From: an uncultured Acetatifactor sp.
Lineage (GTDB): Bacteria > Bacillota > Clostridia > Lachnospirales > Lachnospiraceae
Assembly: GCA_947644185.1 (NCBI GenBank)
Contig: CANRZC010000154.1
Location: 1 to 6,147 of the forward strand
Direction of reading: 5' to 3'
DNA: 6,147 nt
Shown: positions 1 to 4,890 of the stretch, piece after piece
Layout: each line of letters begins with the position of its first letter
How positions within the stretch are numbered: the first letter of the stretch is position 1
Notes under the pieces: generated by a model
The model's database searches: none
What the model was told of the DNA's origin: nothing
What the model saw: only the letters and a program-made list of their open reading frames with translations
Position numbers and translations under genes: made by a program

Positions 1-40
1 TAAAAATACTTGAATGATTTGTGAACAAAATATGAATGAC

Positions 41-74
41 CCAGAGCCATGCATTAGCATCGCTCTGGCTCTGG
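41..74 (-). terminator. Hairpin across the cyclophilin stop codon, possible weak terminator
   Basis: An 8-base perfect inverted repeat (CCAGAGCC at 41-48, GGCTCTGG at 67-74) encloses a second short stem (ATGC 49-52 with GCAT 57-60, loop ATTA). The cyclophilin stop codon lies in the loop, at 54-56. The minus-strand sequence after the hairpin has only a broken T stretch (TATTTTG), so it lacks the continuous T run of a good intrinsic terminator. It could end transcription weakly or protect the 3' end of the mRNA. The hairpin is seen directly; its function is inferred. Confidence 0.35.
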
Positions 75-575
75 ATAGTCTACCCCAAAGGTATCTACGG
101 TTACGCTCTGCATCACCTGATCCTCAAGTGGCCTGTCCCCGTAATCGGTGGCAGTCTCAGCGATGCGGTTTACCACATCCATCCCTTCTATCACTTTTCC
201 AAAGGCTGCGTAGCCACCATCTAAATGGGGGGCATTCTTGTGCATGATAAAGAATTGGCTTCCAGCAGAGTCCGGCTGCATGGATCTGGCCATAGACAGC
301 ACACCCTCTGTGTGTTTTAGGGTATTTTTTACTCCATTTTGGGCAAATTCGCCCTTGATGGAGTAGCCAGGGCCACCCATGCCTGTGCCGTCAGGGCAGC
401 CACCCTGGATCATAAAGCCCTTGATGACTCGATGGAAAATCAGGCCATCGTAGAATTTTTTCTGGATCAGGCTGATGAAATTGTTCACAGAAATGGGAGC
501 AACTTCGGGATATAGTTCTAGGCGGATGACACCGCCGTCTTGCATGGTGATAGTTACAATGGGATTTTGTGCCAT
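54..575 (-). CDS. Cyclophilin-type peptidyl-prolyl cis-trans isomerase
   Basis: This 173-residue protein catalyses cis-trans isomerisation of X-Pro peptide bonds and assists protein folding. It is a single cyclophilin domain, about residues 5-163, of normal length for a bacterial cytosolic form. I see no signal peptide, lipobox or membrane segment. The core signature FHRVIKGFMIQGG lies at 47-59. By alignment to human CypA the active-site residues are R49 (R55), F54, M55, Q57, F109 (F113) and L118 (L122). H117 replaces the cyclosporin-contacting Trp121, which suggests low cyclosporin sensitivity. GSQFFI (105-110) and LDGGYAAFGKV (118-128) are further family motifs. The start at 575 is chosen because AAAGGA lies 8 bases upstream. 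The in-frame ATG at 623 has no ribosome binding site and falls in the promoter -10 box. The gene is divergent from the GNAT gene and appears monocistronic on its 5' side. Its native substrates are unknown. Confidence 0.95.
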   Translation of the reverse strand: MAQNPIVTITMQDGGVIRLELYPEVAPISVNNFISLIQKKFYDGLIFHRVIKGFMIQGGCPDGTGMGGPGYSIKGEFAQNGVKNTLKHTEGVLSMARSMQPDSAGSQFFIMHKNAPHLDGGYAAFGKVIEGMDVVNRIAETATDYGDRPLEDQVMQSVTVDTFGVDYPEPERC

Positions 576-621
576 AATTAGATATCCTTTCTCATTAAAA
601 TGGTGTATACTACTTTTACAC

Positions 622-650
622 ATTGTAACCTAAATAAAGAGAATCCGCAA
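622..650 (-). promoter_or_regulatory. Predicted sigma-A promoter of the cyclophilin gene
   Basis: On the minus strand, TTGCGG (645-650) and TACAAT (622-627) are separated by exactly 17 bases. Transcription would start near 615, giving a leader of about 40 bases before the ATG at 575. The -35 box matches the consensus at four of six positions, the -10 box at five of six. The placement also argues against translation starting at the in-frame ATG at 623. Confidence 0.6.
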
Positions 651-676
651 GGAAATTTCTCCTGACTGGAGATGTT

Positions 677-698
677 CATGCCGCCTGCTGCGGCCATG
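677..698. other. Short GC-rich hairpin between the divergent genes
   Basis: CATG-CCGC (677-684) pairs with GCGG-C-CATG (690-698), leaving one bulged C at 694 and the loop CTGCT. It sits about 30 bases before the GNAT start and upstream of the cyclophilin promoter. No T tract follows on either strand, so it is not an intrinsic terminator. It could be a protein-binding dyad or an mRNA 5' structure of the GNAT transcript. I found no convincing sigma-A promoter for the GNAT gene in 576-729. Confidence 0.3.
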
Positions 699-729
699 TG
701 ATCTGTGGTCATAGGGGAAAGGGGGAGCT

Positions 730-1479
730 ATGGTTTATCTAAAAGAAATAGAGGTATCTGTTGAGGGAGAGCAGGGCATTCTCTACGTGACTGATGACAT
801 GGAGACTGCCTCCAGACTGAAGGAGCAGGGCCAGCCGGTGCTTATCTACCTGCACCCAGGCAATGAAGAACAGGATTTTTCAGGCTTCCTCTTTGCCGTG
901 GAGGATCCGCAGGATCTGGAGCCGGAATACCTGGAGCGTGTGTATAGAAGGCTGCGGGCGATGCCCTGGAATATTGTAAGGACCGCCAGGTGCCTGATCA
1001 GGGAGACCACCCCAGAGGACGTGGATGCGTTCTACTGCATTTACAGAGATCCCTCCATTACGGCCCATATGGAAGACCTTTATCCAGATGTGGAGCAGGA
1101 GCGGCAATATATTAGGGATTATATCGAAAAAGTGTACACGTTTTTTGGCTTCGGGGTCTGGACTGTGGCAGAGCAGGAGAGCGGTGCCATCATTGGCAGA
1201 GCTGGTTTCTCTTACAGAGAGGGATTTGATGAGCCGGAGCTGGGCTTTATTATCGGTGTGCCGTGGCAGCGCAGAGGCTATGGGGAGGAGGTCTGCAGAG
1301 CCATTTTGGCCTATGGATGGAGTGCATTAGAATTTCGACAGGTGCAGGCCTTGGTGGAGAAAGGCAATATTCCCTCTATCAACCTCTGCGAAAAGCTGGG
1401 CTTTCACAGGACGGAGGAGTTGACGCTTGGCGGGAAGGAGTATTATCGCTTTACCATCCAAAATCCTCACCAAACTTGA
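730..1479 (+). CDS. GNAT-family N-acetyltransferase with extra N-terminal region
   Basis: This 249-residue protein is predicted to transfer an acetyl group from acetyl-CoA to an unknown amine acceptor. The GNAT domain fills about residues 85-245 and resembles the RimJ/RimL side of the family. It has the opening strand and helix around RCLIRETTPEDV (87-98), the beta-4 strand ELGFIIGVPWQ (170-180), the acetyl-CoA loop QRRGYG (180-185, Q-x-x-G-x-G) and the motif B region N213/S216 with LCEKLGF (219-225). Residues 1-84 are not part of the canonical fold. They include LYVTDD (18-23) and PVLIYLHPGN (36-45), which could form an alpha/beta domain I cannot name. I recall similar two-part GNAT proteins in Clostridia, but the function of the N-terminal part is unknown to me. 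The start at 730 is supported by the purine-rich GGGGGAG just upstream. No signal peptide or membrane segment is visible, so it is likely cytosolic. It reads toward amt, but the strong promoter and long gap at 1480-1984 separate the two. Confidence 0.88.
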   Translation: MVYLKEIEVSVEGEQGILYVTDDMETASRLKEQGQPVLIYLHPGNEEQDFSGFLFAVEDPQDLEPEYLERVYRRLRAMPWNIVRTARCLIRETTPEDVDAFYCIYRDPSITAHMEDLYPDVEQERQYIRDYIEKVYTFFGFGVWTVAEQESGAIIGRAGFSYREGFDEPELGFIIGVPWQRRGYGEEVCRAILAYGWSALEFRQVQALVEKGNIPSINLCEKLGFHRTEELTLGGKEYYRFTIQNPHQT

Positions 1480-1647
1480 GGGCGCTTTGGCGGACAGAGG
1501 GCAGAAAAGTGGCAGAGTGGTTCCCGGCGTTTTCCAGTTTGCACTGATAATTTGTATAAATTCGACAAGAAAAGAGGCATTTTACAGGACATTTATCCGT
1601 TTTTTTGTGCATTTTGCGGATTTCACAGTTAGATTTCCCTTGGAAAT
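1480..1647. other. Intergenic stretch after the GNAT gene, no gene recognised
   Basis: No start codon with a plausible ribosome binding site and no conserved-looking peptide was found on either strand. It holds a run of seven T (1600-1606), preceded only by a 3-bp hairpin and a loose A/T-rich pairing, which is too weak to call a terminator. It also holds a short dyad (ATTTCC/GGAAAT around 1632-1646). The end of the GNAT transcript is therefore not defined by the sequence. The remaining gene-free bases up to 1984 are described as the amt promoter, leader, terminator and repeat. Confidence 0.6.
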
Positions 1648-1661
1648 ATCTGTTGACAGAT
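1648..1661. promoter_or_regulatory. Perfect 14-base dyad over the amt -35 box, candidate operator
   Basis: ATCTGT-TG-ACAGAT is a perfect inverted repeat with 6-base arms, centred on the -35 hexamer TTGACA at 1653-1658. A dimeric regulator bound here would block RNA polymerase directly. Part of the symmetry comes for free, because a consensus -35 box already supplies ACA and its surroundings. The dyad is seen; the operator role is inference and no regulator is identified. Confidence 0.35.
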
Positions 1662-1681
1662 GAAAAACAGGGTGTTATACT
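1653..1681 (+). promoter_or_regulatory. Strong sigma-A promoter of the amt-P-II gene
   Basis: TTGACA (1653-1658, a perfect -35) and TATACT (1676-1681, five of six) are separated by exactly 17 bases. Transcription should begin near 1687-1689, giving a 5' leader of nearly 300 bases before the amt start codon at 1985. An intrinsic terminator lies inside that leader. A near-consensus promoter combined with a leader terminator is the usual design when control acts by attenuation rather than by initiation. Confidence 0.8.
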
Positions 1682-1686
1682 CACAT

Positions 1687-1830
1687 CCATAAAGCAAAGG
1701 CGCTGTGGAAAACCATAGTGCCTTTTGCCATATTCCGGCAAAAATGCACATAGGATCTGGAAAATATGGAATGTGGACTGCTGTAAAAACGATGCAAAGG
1801 GGCTTCGGGCGCTTTTGGCATCGTTTTTTT
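1687..1830 (+). promoter_or_regulatory. Attenuator leader with two ANTAR-type hexaloop hairpins
   Basis: Hairpin P1 (1687-1708) has the inner stem AGC/GCT (1693-1695 with 1702-1704) and the outer stem CCAT/GTGG, closing the six-base loop AAAGGC (1696-1701). Hairpin P2 (1790-1807) is CGATGC/GCTTCG with one T-T mismatch, closing the loop AAAGGG (1796-1801). Both loops have A at position 1 and G at position 4, the signature described for RNA targets of ANTAR-domain antiterminators (EutV, NasR, AmiR class). The left arm of P2 is also the left arm of the terminator at 1786-1830, so P2 and the terminator exclude each other. This fits nitrogen control of the downstream ammonium transporter; NitR-type ANTAR regulators are known for clostridial glnA. 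The odd point is the 81-base gap between the hairpins, longer than I would expect. No ANTAR gene lies in the window, so a trans-encoded regulator is inferred. Confidence 0.65.
1786..1830 (+). terminator. Intrinsic terminator inside the amt leader
   Basis: AAAACGATGC (1786-1795) pairs perfectly with GCATCGTTTT (1818-1827). Partial inner pairing (AAAG with CTTTT) surrounds a TTCG-containing loop, and seven T follow at 1824-1830. It lies about 100 bases after the predicted transcription start and 155 bases before the amt start codon. By default it would stop transcription before the gene. Its 5' arm overlaps P2, so a protein stabilising P2 would relieve termination. It could instead end an unrecognised short transcript, but its position behind a strong promoter argues for attenuation. 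Confidence 0.85.
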
Positions 1831-1831
1831 A

Positions 1832-1930
1832 TGCGCAGGCCCGCATGTGGAAATTTGCCGCTAAGGCGGCATGCGGGCCGCGCGGCGAGTAGTGGAGAAA
1901 TGCATTCCCCTACTCGATTGCGCAGGCCCG
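1832..1930. repeat. GC-rich palindromic repeat with two competing hairpins
   Basis: A 12-base direct repeat, TGCGCAGGCCCG, occurs at 1832-1843 and 1919-1930. Between the copies lies a complementary arm at about 1870-1883. Hairpin A pairs GCGC-A-GGCCCGCATG (1833-1847) with CATGCGGGCC-GCGC (1870-1883) and encloses GCCGC-TAAG-GCGGC (1857-1870). Hairpin B pairs 1874-1883 with 1920-1930 and encloses CGAGTAG/CTACTCG (1886-1892 with 1910-1916). A and B share one arm and cannot form together. The block is much richer in GC than its flanks and looks like a small dispersed palindromic element lodged between the leader terminator and the amt ribosome binding site. Only one copy is in the window, so dispersal is inferred. 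Confidence 0.6.
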
Positions 1931-1984
1931 GCCACAAGAAAGAAGATGCAAGTGTAATTTTTGCTGCAAAGAGGAGGAGATATT

Positions 1985-3727
1985 ATGACAGAAGAGATTT
2001 ATGAATCAATGAACAGCATGCTGTTCGGCGTCTGGTTCCTGATAGGTGCTGCACTGGTATTCTGGATGCAGGCAGGCTTCGCCATGGTGGAGACAGGATT
2101 TACCAGAGCAAAAAACGCAGGTAACATTATCATGAAGAACCTGATGGACTTTTGCATCGGCACAGTGGTGTTTATCCTCATTGGATTTAGTTTGCTTTTG
2201 GGGGAGGATATGGTAGGACTCATTGGAAAGCCTGGCTTTGACATTTTCACAGCCTACGAAAGCTTTGACTGGTCCAACTTTGTGTTCAACCTGGTGTTCT
2301 GTGCCACCACAGCCACCATTGTATCCGGCGCCATGGCAGAGCGGACGAAATTCCTTTCCTACTGCATTTACTCCGCGGTGATTTCGGCGCTGATCTACCC
2401 CATAGAGGCCCACTGGATCTGGGGTGGCGGCTGGCTTTCCCAGATGGGCTTTCACGATTTCGCCGGTTCCTGTGCCATCCACATGGTAGGCGGTATCTGC
2501 GCCTTGATTGGCGCGAAGATGTTAGGACCCCGTATCGGCAAATTCGTCAAGGATAAAGCAGGCAAGGTGACGAAAGTAAACGCCTTCCCGGGCCATAGCA
2601 TTCCCCTGGGTGCGCTGGGCGTATTTATTCTATGGCTTGGCTGGTATGGGTTCAACGGTGCGGCAGCCACCAGTGTAGAGCAGCTGGGTTCTATTTTCCT
2701 GACCACTACCGTGGCGCCGGCGGTAGCCACTGTGGTATGCATGGTTTTTACCTGGATAAAATATGGGAAACCGGATGTATCCATGTGTCTGAATGCGTCC
2801 CTGGCAGGTCTGGTGGCCATTACGGCACCCTGCGATGTGACAGATGCTCTAGGCGCTACTGTAATCGGTATTGTGTCAGGGGTATTGGTGGTGTTCGGCG
2901 TATGGCTCCTGGACTATAAGCTGCATGTGGACGATCCTGTGGGTGCAGTGGCAGTACACTGCCTAAACGGTATCTGGGGTACCATTGCCACAGGCCTGTT
3001 TGCCACCACCAGCGCGCCAGGCAGTCAGATCAATGGTCTGTTCTATGGCGGCGGTTTCCACCAGTTGGGACTGCAGCTTGTGGGTGTCATCAGTGTAGGG
3101 GCATGGGCTGCGGTGACCATAACCATTGCCTTCCTGGTCATCAAGGTCACAGTAGGGCTGCGTGTGACGGAGGAAGAGGAAATTGTAGGACTGGACGGCC
3201 CAGAGCATGGTCTGGCCTCTGCCTATTCCGGCTTCGCCATCATGGATGTGGCAAACTATGGTATGGATGTAAACGAGAACACAGACCTTGGCACAGACAA
3301 TTACGAAGCGGCCTCTGCCGCAAAGCGGGCAGCTGCAGTACAGGTGGCGGCGGAGCCTGCTGTATCTGCAAGCGGTATGTACAAGGTGGCCATCATTGCA
3401 AAGCTGTCCCGGTATGACAAGCTGAAAAAAGCCATGAACGATCTAGGCGTCACTGGCATGACCGTCACCCAGGTCATGGGCTGTGGCATTCAGAAGGGGG
3501 CAGGTGAAATGTACCGTGGCGTGGAGATGGATGCCACTTTGCTGCCCAAGGTAAAGGTGGAGGTGGTAGTCAGCAAGATCCCTGTGGAGACCGTGGTGGA
3601 AGCTGCGAAGAAGGCCCTTTATACGGGACATATTGGAGACGGCAAGATATTTGTATACAATGTGGACCGGGTTATTAAGGTCCGCACTGGGGAGGAAAAC
3701 TTTGACGCTCTGCAGGATGTGGAATGA
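1985..3727 (+). CDS. amt: Ammonium transporter Amt fused to a P-II signal protein
   Basis: This 580-residue membrane protein should conduct ammonium across the cytoplasmic membrane. The Amt domain spans about residues 10-414, with 11 expected membrane helices. By alignment to E. coli AmtB, the twin histidines are H166 and H325, the Phe gate F101/F105 and F223, and the binding-site residues W146 and D158; the Ser219 position is A227. The regulatory tail GLRVTEEEEIVGLD (391-404) is intact. An Ala-rich linker (about 415-464) leads to a complete P-II domain (465-580). There Q503, K504, K522, K554 and R567 match GlnB Q39, K40, K58, K90 and R103, so ATP and 2-oxoglutarate binding look possible. R511 matches R47, which plugs the AmtB pore in the AmtB-GlnK complex. 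M515 replaces Tyr51, so uridylylation is not expected. AGGAGG 7 bases upstream fixes the ATG at 1985; the in-frame TTG at 1961 has no such site. Amt and P-II are usually separate neighbouring genes; fusions are known but uncommon. Confidence 0.95.
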   Translation: MTEEIYESMNSMLFGVWFLIGAALVFWMQAGFAMVETGFTRAKNAGNIIMKNLMDFCIGTVVFILIGFSLLLGEDMVGLIGKPGFDIFTAYESFDWSNFVFNLVFCATTATIVSGAMAERTKFLSYCIYSAVISALIYPIEAHWIWGGGWLSQMGFHDFAGSCAIHMVGGICALIGAKMLGPRIGKFVKDKAGKVTKVNAFPGHSIPLGALGVFILWLGWYGFNGAAATSVEQLGSIFLTTTVAPAVATVVCMVFTWIKYGKPDVSMCLNASLAGLVAITAPCDVTDALGATVIGIVSGVLVVFGVWLLDYKLHVDDPVGAVAVHCLNGIWGTIATGLFATTSAPGSQINGLFYGGGFHQLGLQLVGVISVGAWAAVTITIAFLVIKVTVGLRVTEEEEIVGLDGPEHGLASAYSGFAIMDVANYGMDVNENTDLGTDNYEAASAAKRAAAVQVAAEPAVSASGMYKVAIIAKLSRYDKLKKAMNDLGVTGMTVTQVMGCGIQKGAGEMYRGVEMDATLLPKVKVEVVVSKIPVETVVEAAKKALYTGHIGDGKIFVYNVDRVIKVRTGEENFDALQDVE

Positions 3728-3734
3728 GAGTACG

Positions 3735-3779
3735 GAATGCCCAAAGAGCGGGCATTCTTCAAGCGCGACTTTTGCGCTT
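3735..3779 (+). other. Two hairpins just after the amt stop codon
   Basis: GAATGCCC (3735-3742) pairs perfectly with GGGCATTC (3750-3757) around a 7-base loop. AAGCGC (3761-3766) pairs with GCGCTT (3774-3779) around GACTTTT, followed by the broken T stretch TTTGTCTT. The second could be a weak terminator for amt. The first has no T tract on either strand and may instead block 3' exonucleases. Both are seen directly; the roles are inferred. Confidence 0.45.
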
Positions 3780-3803
3780 TGTCTTGCACCAGTGCATTGA
3801 TTG

Positions 3804-3827
3804 TAGGGGCCGCTTTAGCGGCCCCTA
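3804..3827. repeat. Perfect 10-bp GC-rich inverted repeat without T tract
   Basis: TAGGGGCCGC (3804-3813) and GCGGCCCCTA (3818-3827) pair perfectly around the four-base loop TTTA. No T run follows on either strand, so this is not a classical intrinsic terminator despite its stability. It resembles the short palindromic units found between genes in many Clostridia and may be such a repeat, or an mRNA-stabilising hairpin for amt. Confidence 0.6.
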
Positions 3828-3874
3828 ACAGTTATTTATATTATAGGAAAGTTCTACGCAAAAGTAACGCCGGC

Positions 3875-3893
3875 AAAGTTGCGAAGCAACTTT
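3875..3893 (+). terminator. Perfect hairpin with short T tail, possible auxiliary terminator
   Basis: AAAGTTGC (3875-3882) pairs perfectly with GCAACTTT (3886-3893) around the loop GAA, ending in four T (3891-3894). The T tail is too short for efficient termination alone. It lies one base before the main terminator hairpin, so the two may act in tandem. Confidence 0.45.
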
Positions 3894-3894
3894 T

Positions 3895-3922
3895 AAGTGC
3901 CGCTCTCTTGCGGCACTTTTTT
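3895..3922 (+). terminator. Main intrinsic terminator after amt
   Basis: AAGTGCCGC (3895-3903) pairs perfectly with GCGGCACTT (3910-3918) around TCTCTT, and the stem runs into six T (3917-3922). This is a good plus-strand terminator about 170 bases after the amt stop. On the minus strand the sequence after the same hairpin is AAAAGTTGC, so it would not terminate hflKC transcripts efficiently. The hflC stop codon (3921-3923) sits in the T tract. Confidence 0.85.
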
Positions 3923-4790
3923 ATCTCCCATAGAAAATCTGGGCAATGGGTGAGTCGGGAGACAGTATGACGGTCTTATTGTTGCCCTGCATGGAAGCTT
4001 TCACGGCATCCAGGCTTCTGACAAAGGAGTAGAAATCCTGTTTGGACGGGTCATTGTATGCCTCGGAGAGGATTCTCATGTATTCCGCCTCGCCCTCAGC
4101 AATCATAATCTCGGCATTCTTCTCCGCCTCGGACAAAAGTACAGTCACTTCCTTGTCCGTGGTGTTGCGGATGATCTGAGCCTCAGAGCTGCCCTCTGCA
4201 GTGTAGGTGGCTGCAATGTTGTCCCGCTCAGAGATCATGCGCTCATAGACAGCTGCCTTGTTATCGCTGGGCAGATCTAGCTTTTTGGTCTCAAAGGACA
4301 GAAGTTCAATGCCGTACTGTTCAAGAGAACTGCCAATGTTGGCCATGATAGCCGCTGACAGCTCACCGTCCCGCCCAGAAATCACATCGTCCTGGGAGGT
4401 GCTGCTGATGACATTCTTCGTAGAGTTATACACAATGGCGTCCAGCCGCCCTTCCGCATTGGTGATGGAGGAATTCAGGGTCTGGGCAAACTTCAGAGGA
4501 TCCGAGATCCGCCAGAGGATGTAGCTGTCACAGATCATGGTCTTCTTGTCGCTGGTGATGACATCGGAAGAGGGAAGATCATACAGCAATGTCTGACGGG
4601 GCAGGGTGTCTACACTCTGAATAAAAGGGATTTTAAAGCTGATGCCAGCCTCAGAAACCACATGGTCGATTTTTCCGAACTGGCGGATCAGGCTGTACTC
4701 ATTTTCTCTTGTGATGACGATGCTGGATGCACCGGCTATCAGGAGTACGAATAATACGGCTATGAGAAGAACTCTTTTTGCGATTTTCAT
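3921..4790 (-). CDS. hflC: HflC-like SPFH/band 7 membrane protein
   Basis: This 289-residue protein is the likely partner of the HflK-like protein encoded just upstream on the same strand. In E. coli the two form a large membrane complex that surrounds FtsH and modulates its proteolysis. One N-terminal membrane segment (about 7-26) is followed by an SPFH domain (about 27-190) with Y32/R36/FGK (38-40) and GISFKIPFIQSV (49-60). A charged Ala/Glu-rich helical region with repeated SEA/AEGEAE elements follows. The C-terminal block DFYSFVRSLDA (252-262) plus LSPDSP (276-281) closely resembles E. coli HflC. ATG 4790 is chosen because GGAGGT lies 4 bases upstream; the in-frame GTG at 4823 precedes that site. 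A 100-base gap containing a small hairpin (4839-4853) separates it from hflK, so co-transcription is likely but not tight. No ftsH is in the window, so FtsH partnership here is inferred from the family. Confidence 0.9.
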   Translation of the reverse strand: MKIAKRVLLIAVLFVLLIAGASSIVITRENEYSLIRQFGKIDHVVSEAGISFKIPFIQSVDTLPRQTLLYDLPSSDVITSDKKTMICDSYILWRISDPLKFAQTLNSSITNAEGRLDAIVYNSTKNVISSTSQDDVISGRDGELSAAIMANIGSSLEQYGIELLSFETKKLDLPSDNKAAVYERMISERDNIAATYTAEGSSEAQIIRNTTDKEVTVLLSEAEKNAEIMIAEGEAEYMRILSEAYNDPSKQDFYSFVRSLDAVKASMQGNNKTVILSPDSPIAQIFYGR

Positions 4791-4890
4791 ATCTACCTCC
4801 TGCCCGGGTTGGCGGGCGTTCACTTAACATTTTTCCGACAGCATTTTCTGCTGCGATGCATAACTGGGATAGGCCTGGAAGTCTAGCCAA

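Noticed and set aside
1508..1535. tRNA-like string GTGGCAGAGTGGTTC after the GNAT gene
   Set aside because: It resembles the D-arm of Ser/Leu tRNAs, but I could find no acceptor stem, anticodon arm or T-arm around it.
1587..1606. Possible terminator with seven T after the GNAT gene
   Set aside because: The preceding stem is only three base pairs (GGA/TCC), with a loose A/T pairing further out, so it is too weak to support a call.
1961..1984. Upstream TTG start for the amt gene, adding eight residues
   Set aside because: The extension would contain the AGGAGG ribosome binding site itself, which is well placed for the ATG at 1985.
1687..1984. Glutamine-type or other metabolite riboswitch in the amt leader
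   Set aside because: I could not match any riboswitch consensus I know. The two hexaloop hairpins and the overlapping terminator fit a protein-dependent antiterminator better.
1705..2004. A 99-codon open frame across the amt leader on the plus strand
   Set aside because: It reads through the leader terminator and the palindromic repeat and overlaps the amt start in another frame. No ribosome binding site was seen. The leader structures explain the region better.
3737..3970. A 77-codon open frame after amt on the plus strand
   Set aside because: It runs through four or five hairpins and the amt terminator and overlaps the hflC 3' end. No ribosome binding site precedes it and its peptide looks like translated repeat sequence.
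4699..4890. A 63-codon minus-strand frame covering the hflK-hflC gap
   Set aside because: It begins with TTG without a ribosome binding site and overlaps the hflC start in another frame. The gap holds only a small hairpin (4839-4853) and the hflC ribosome binding site.
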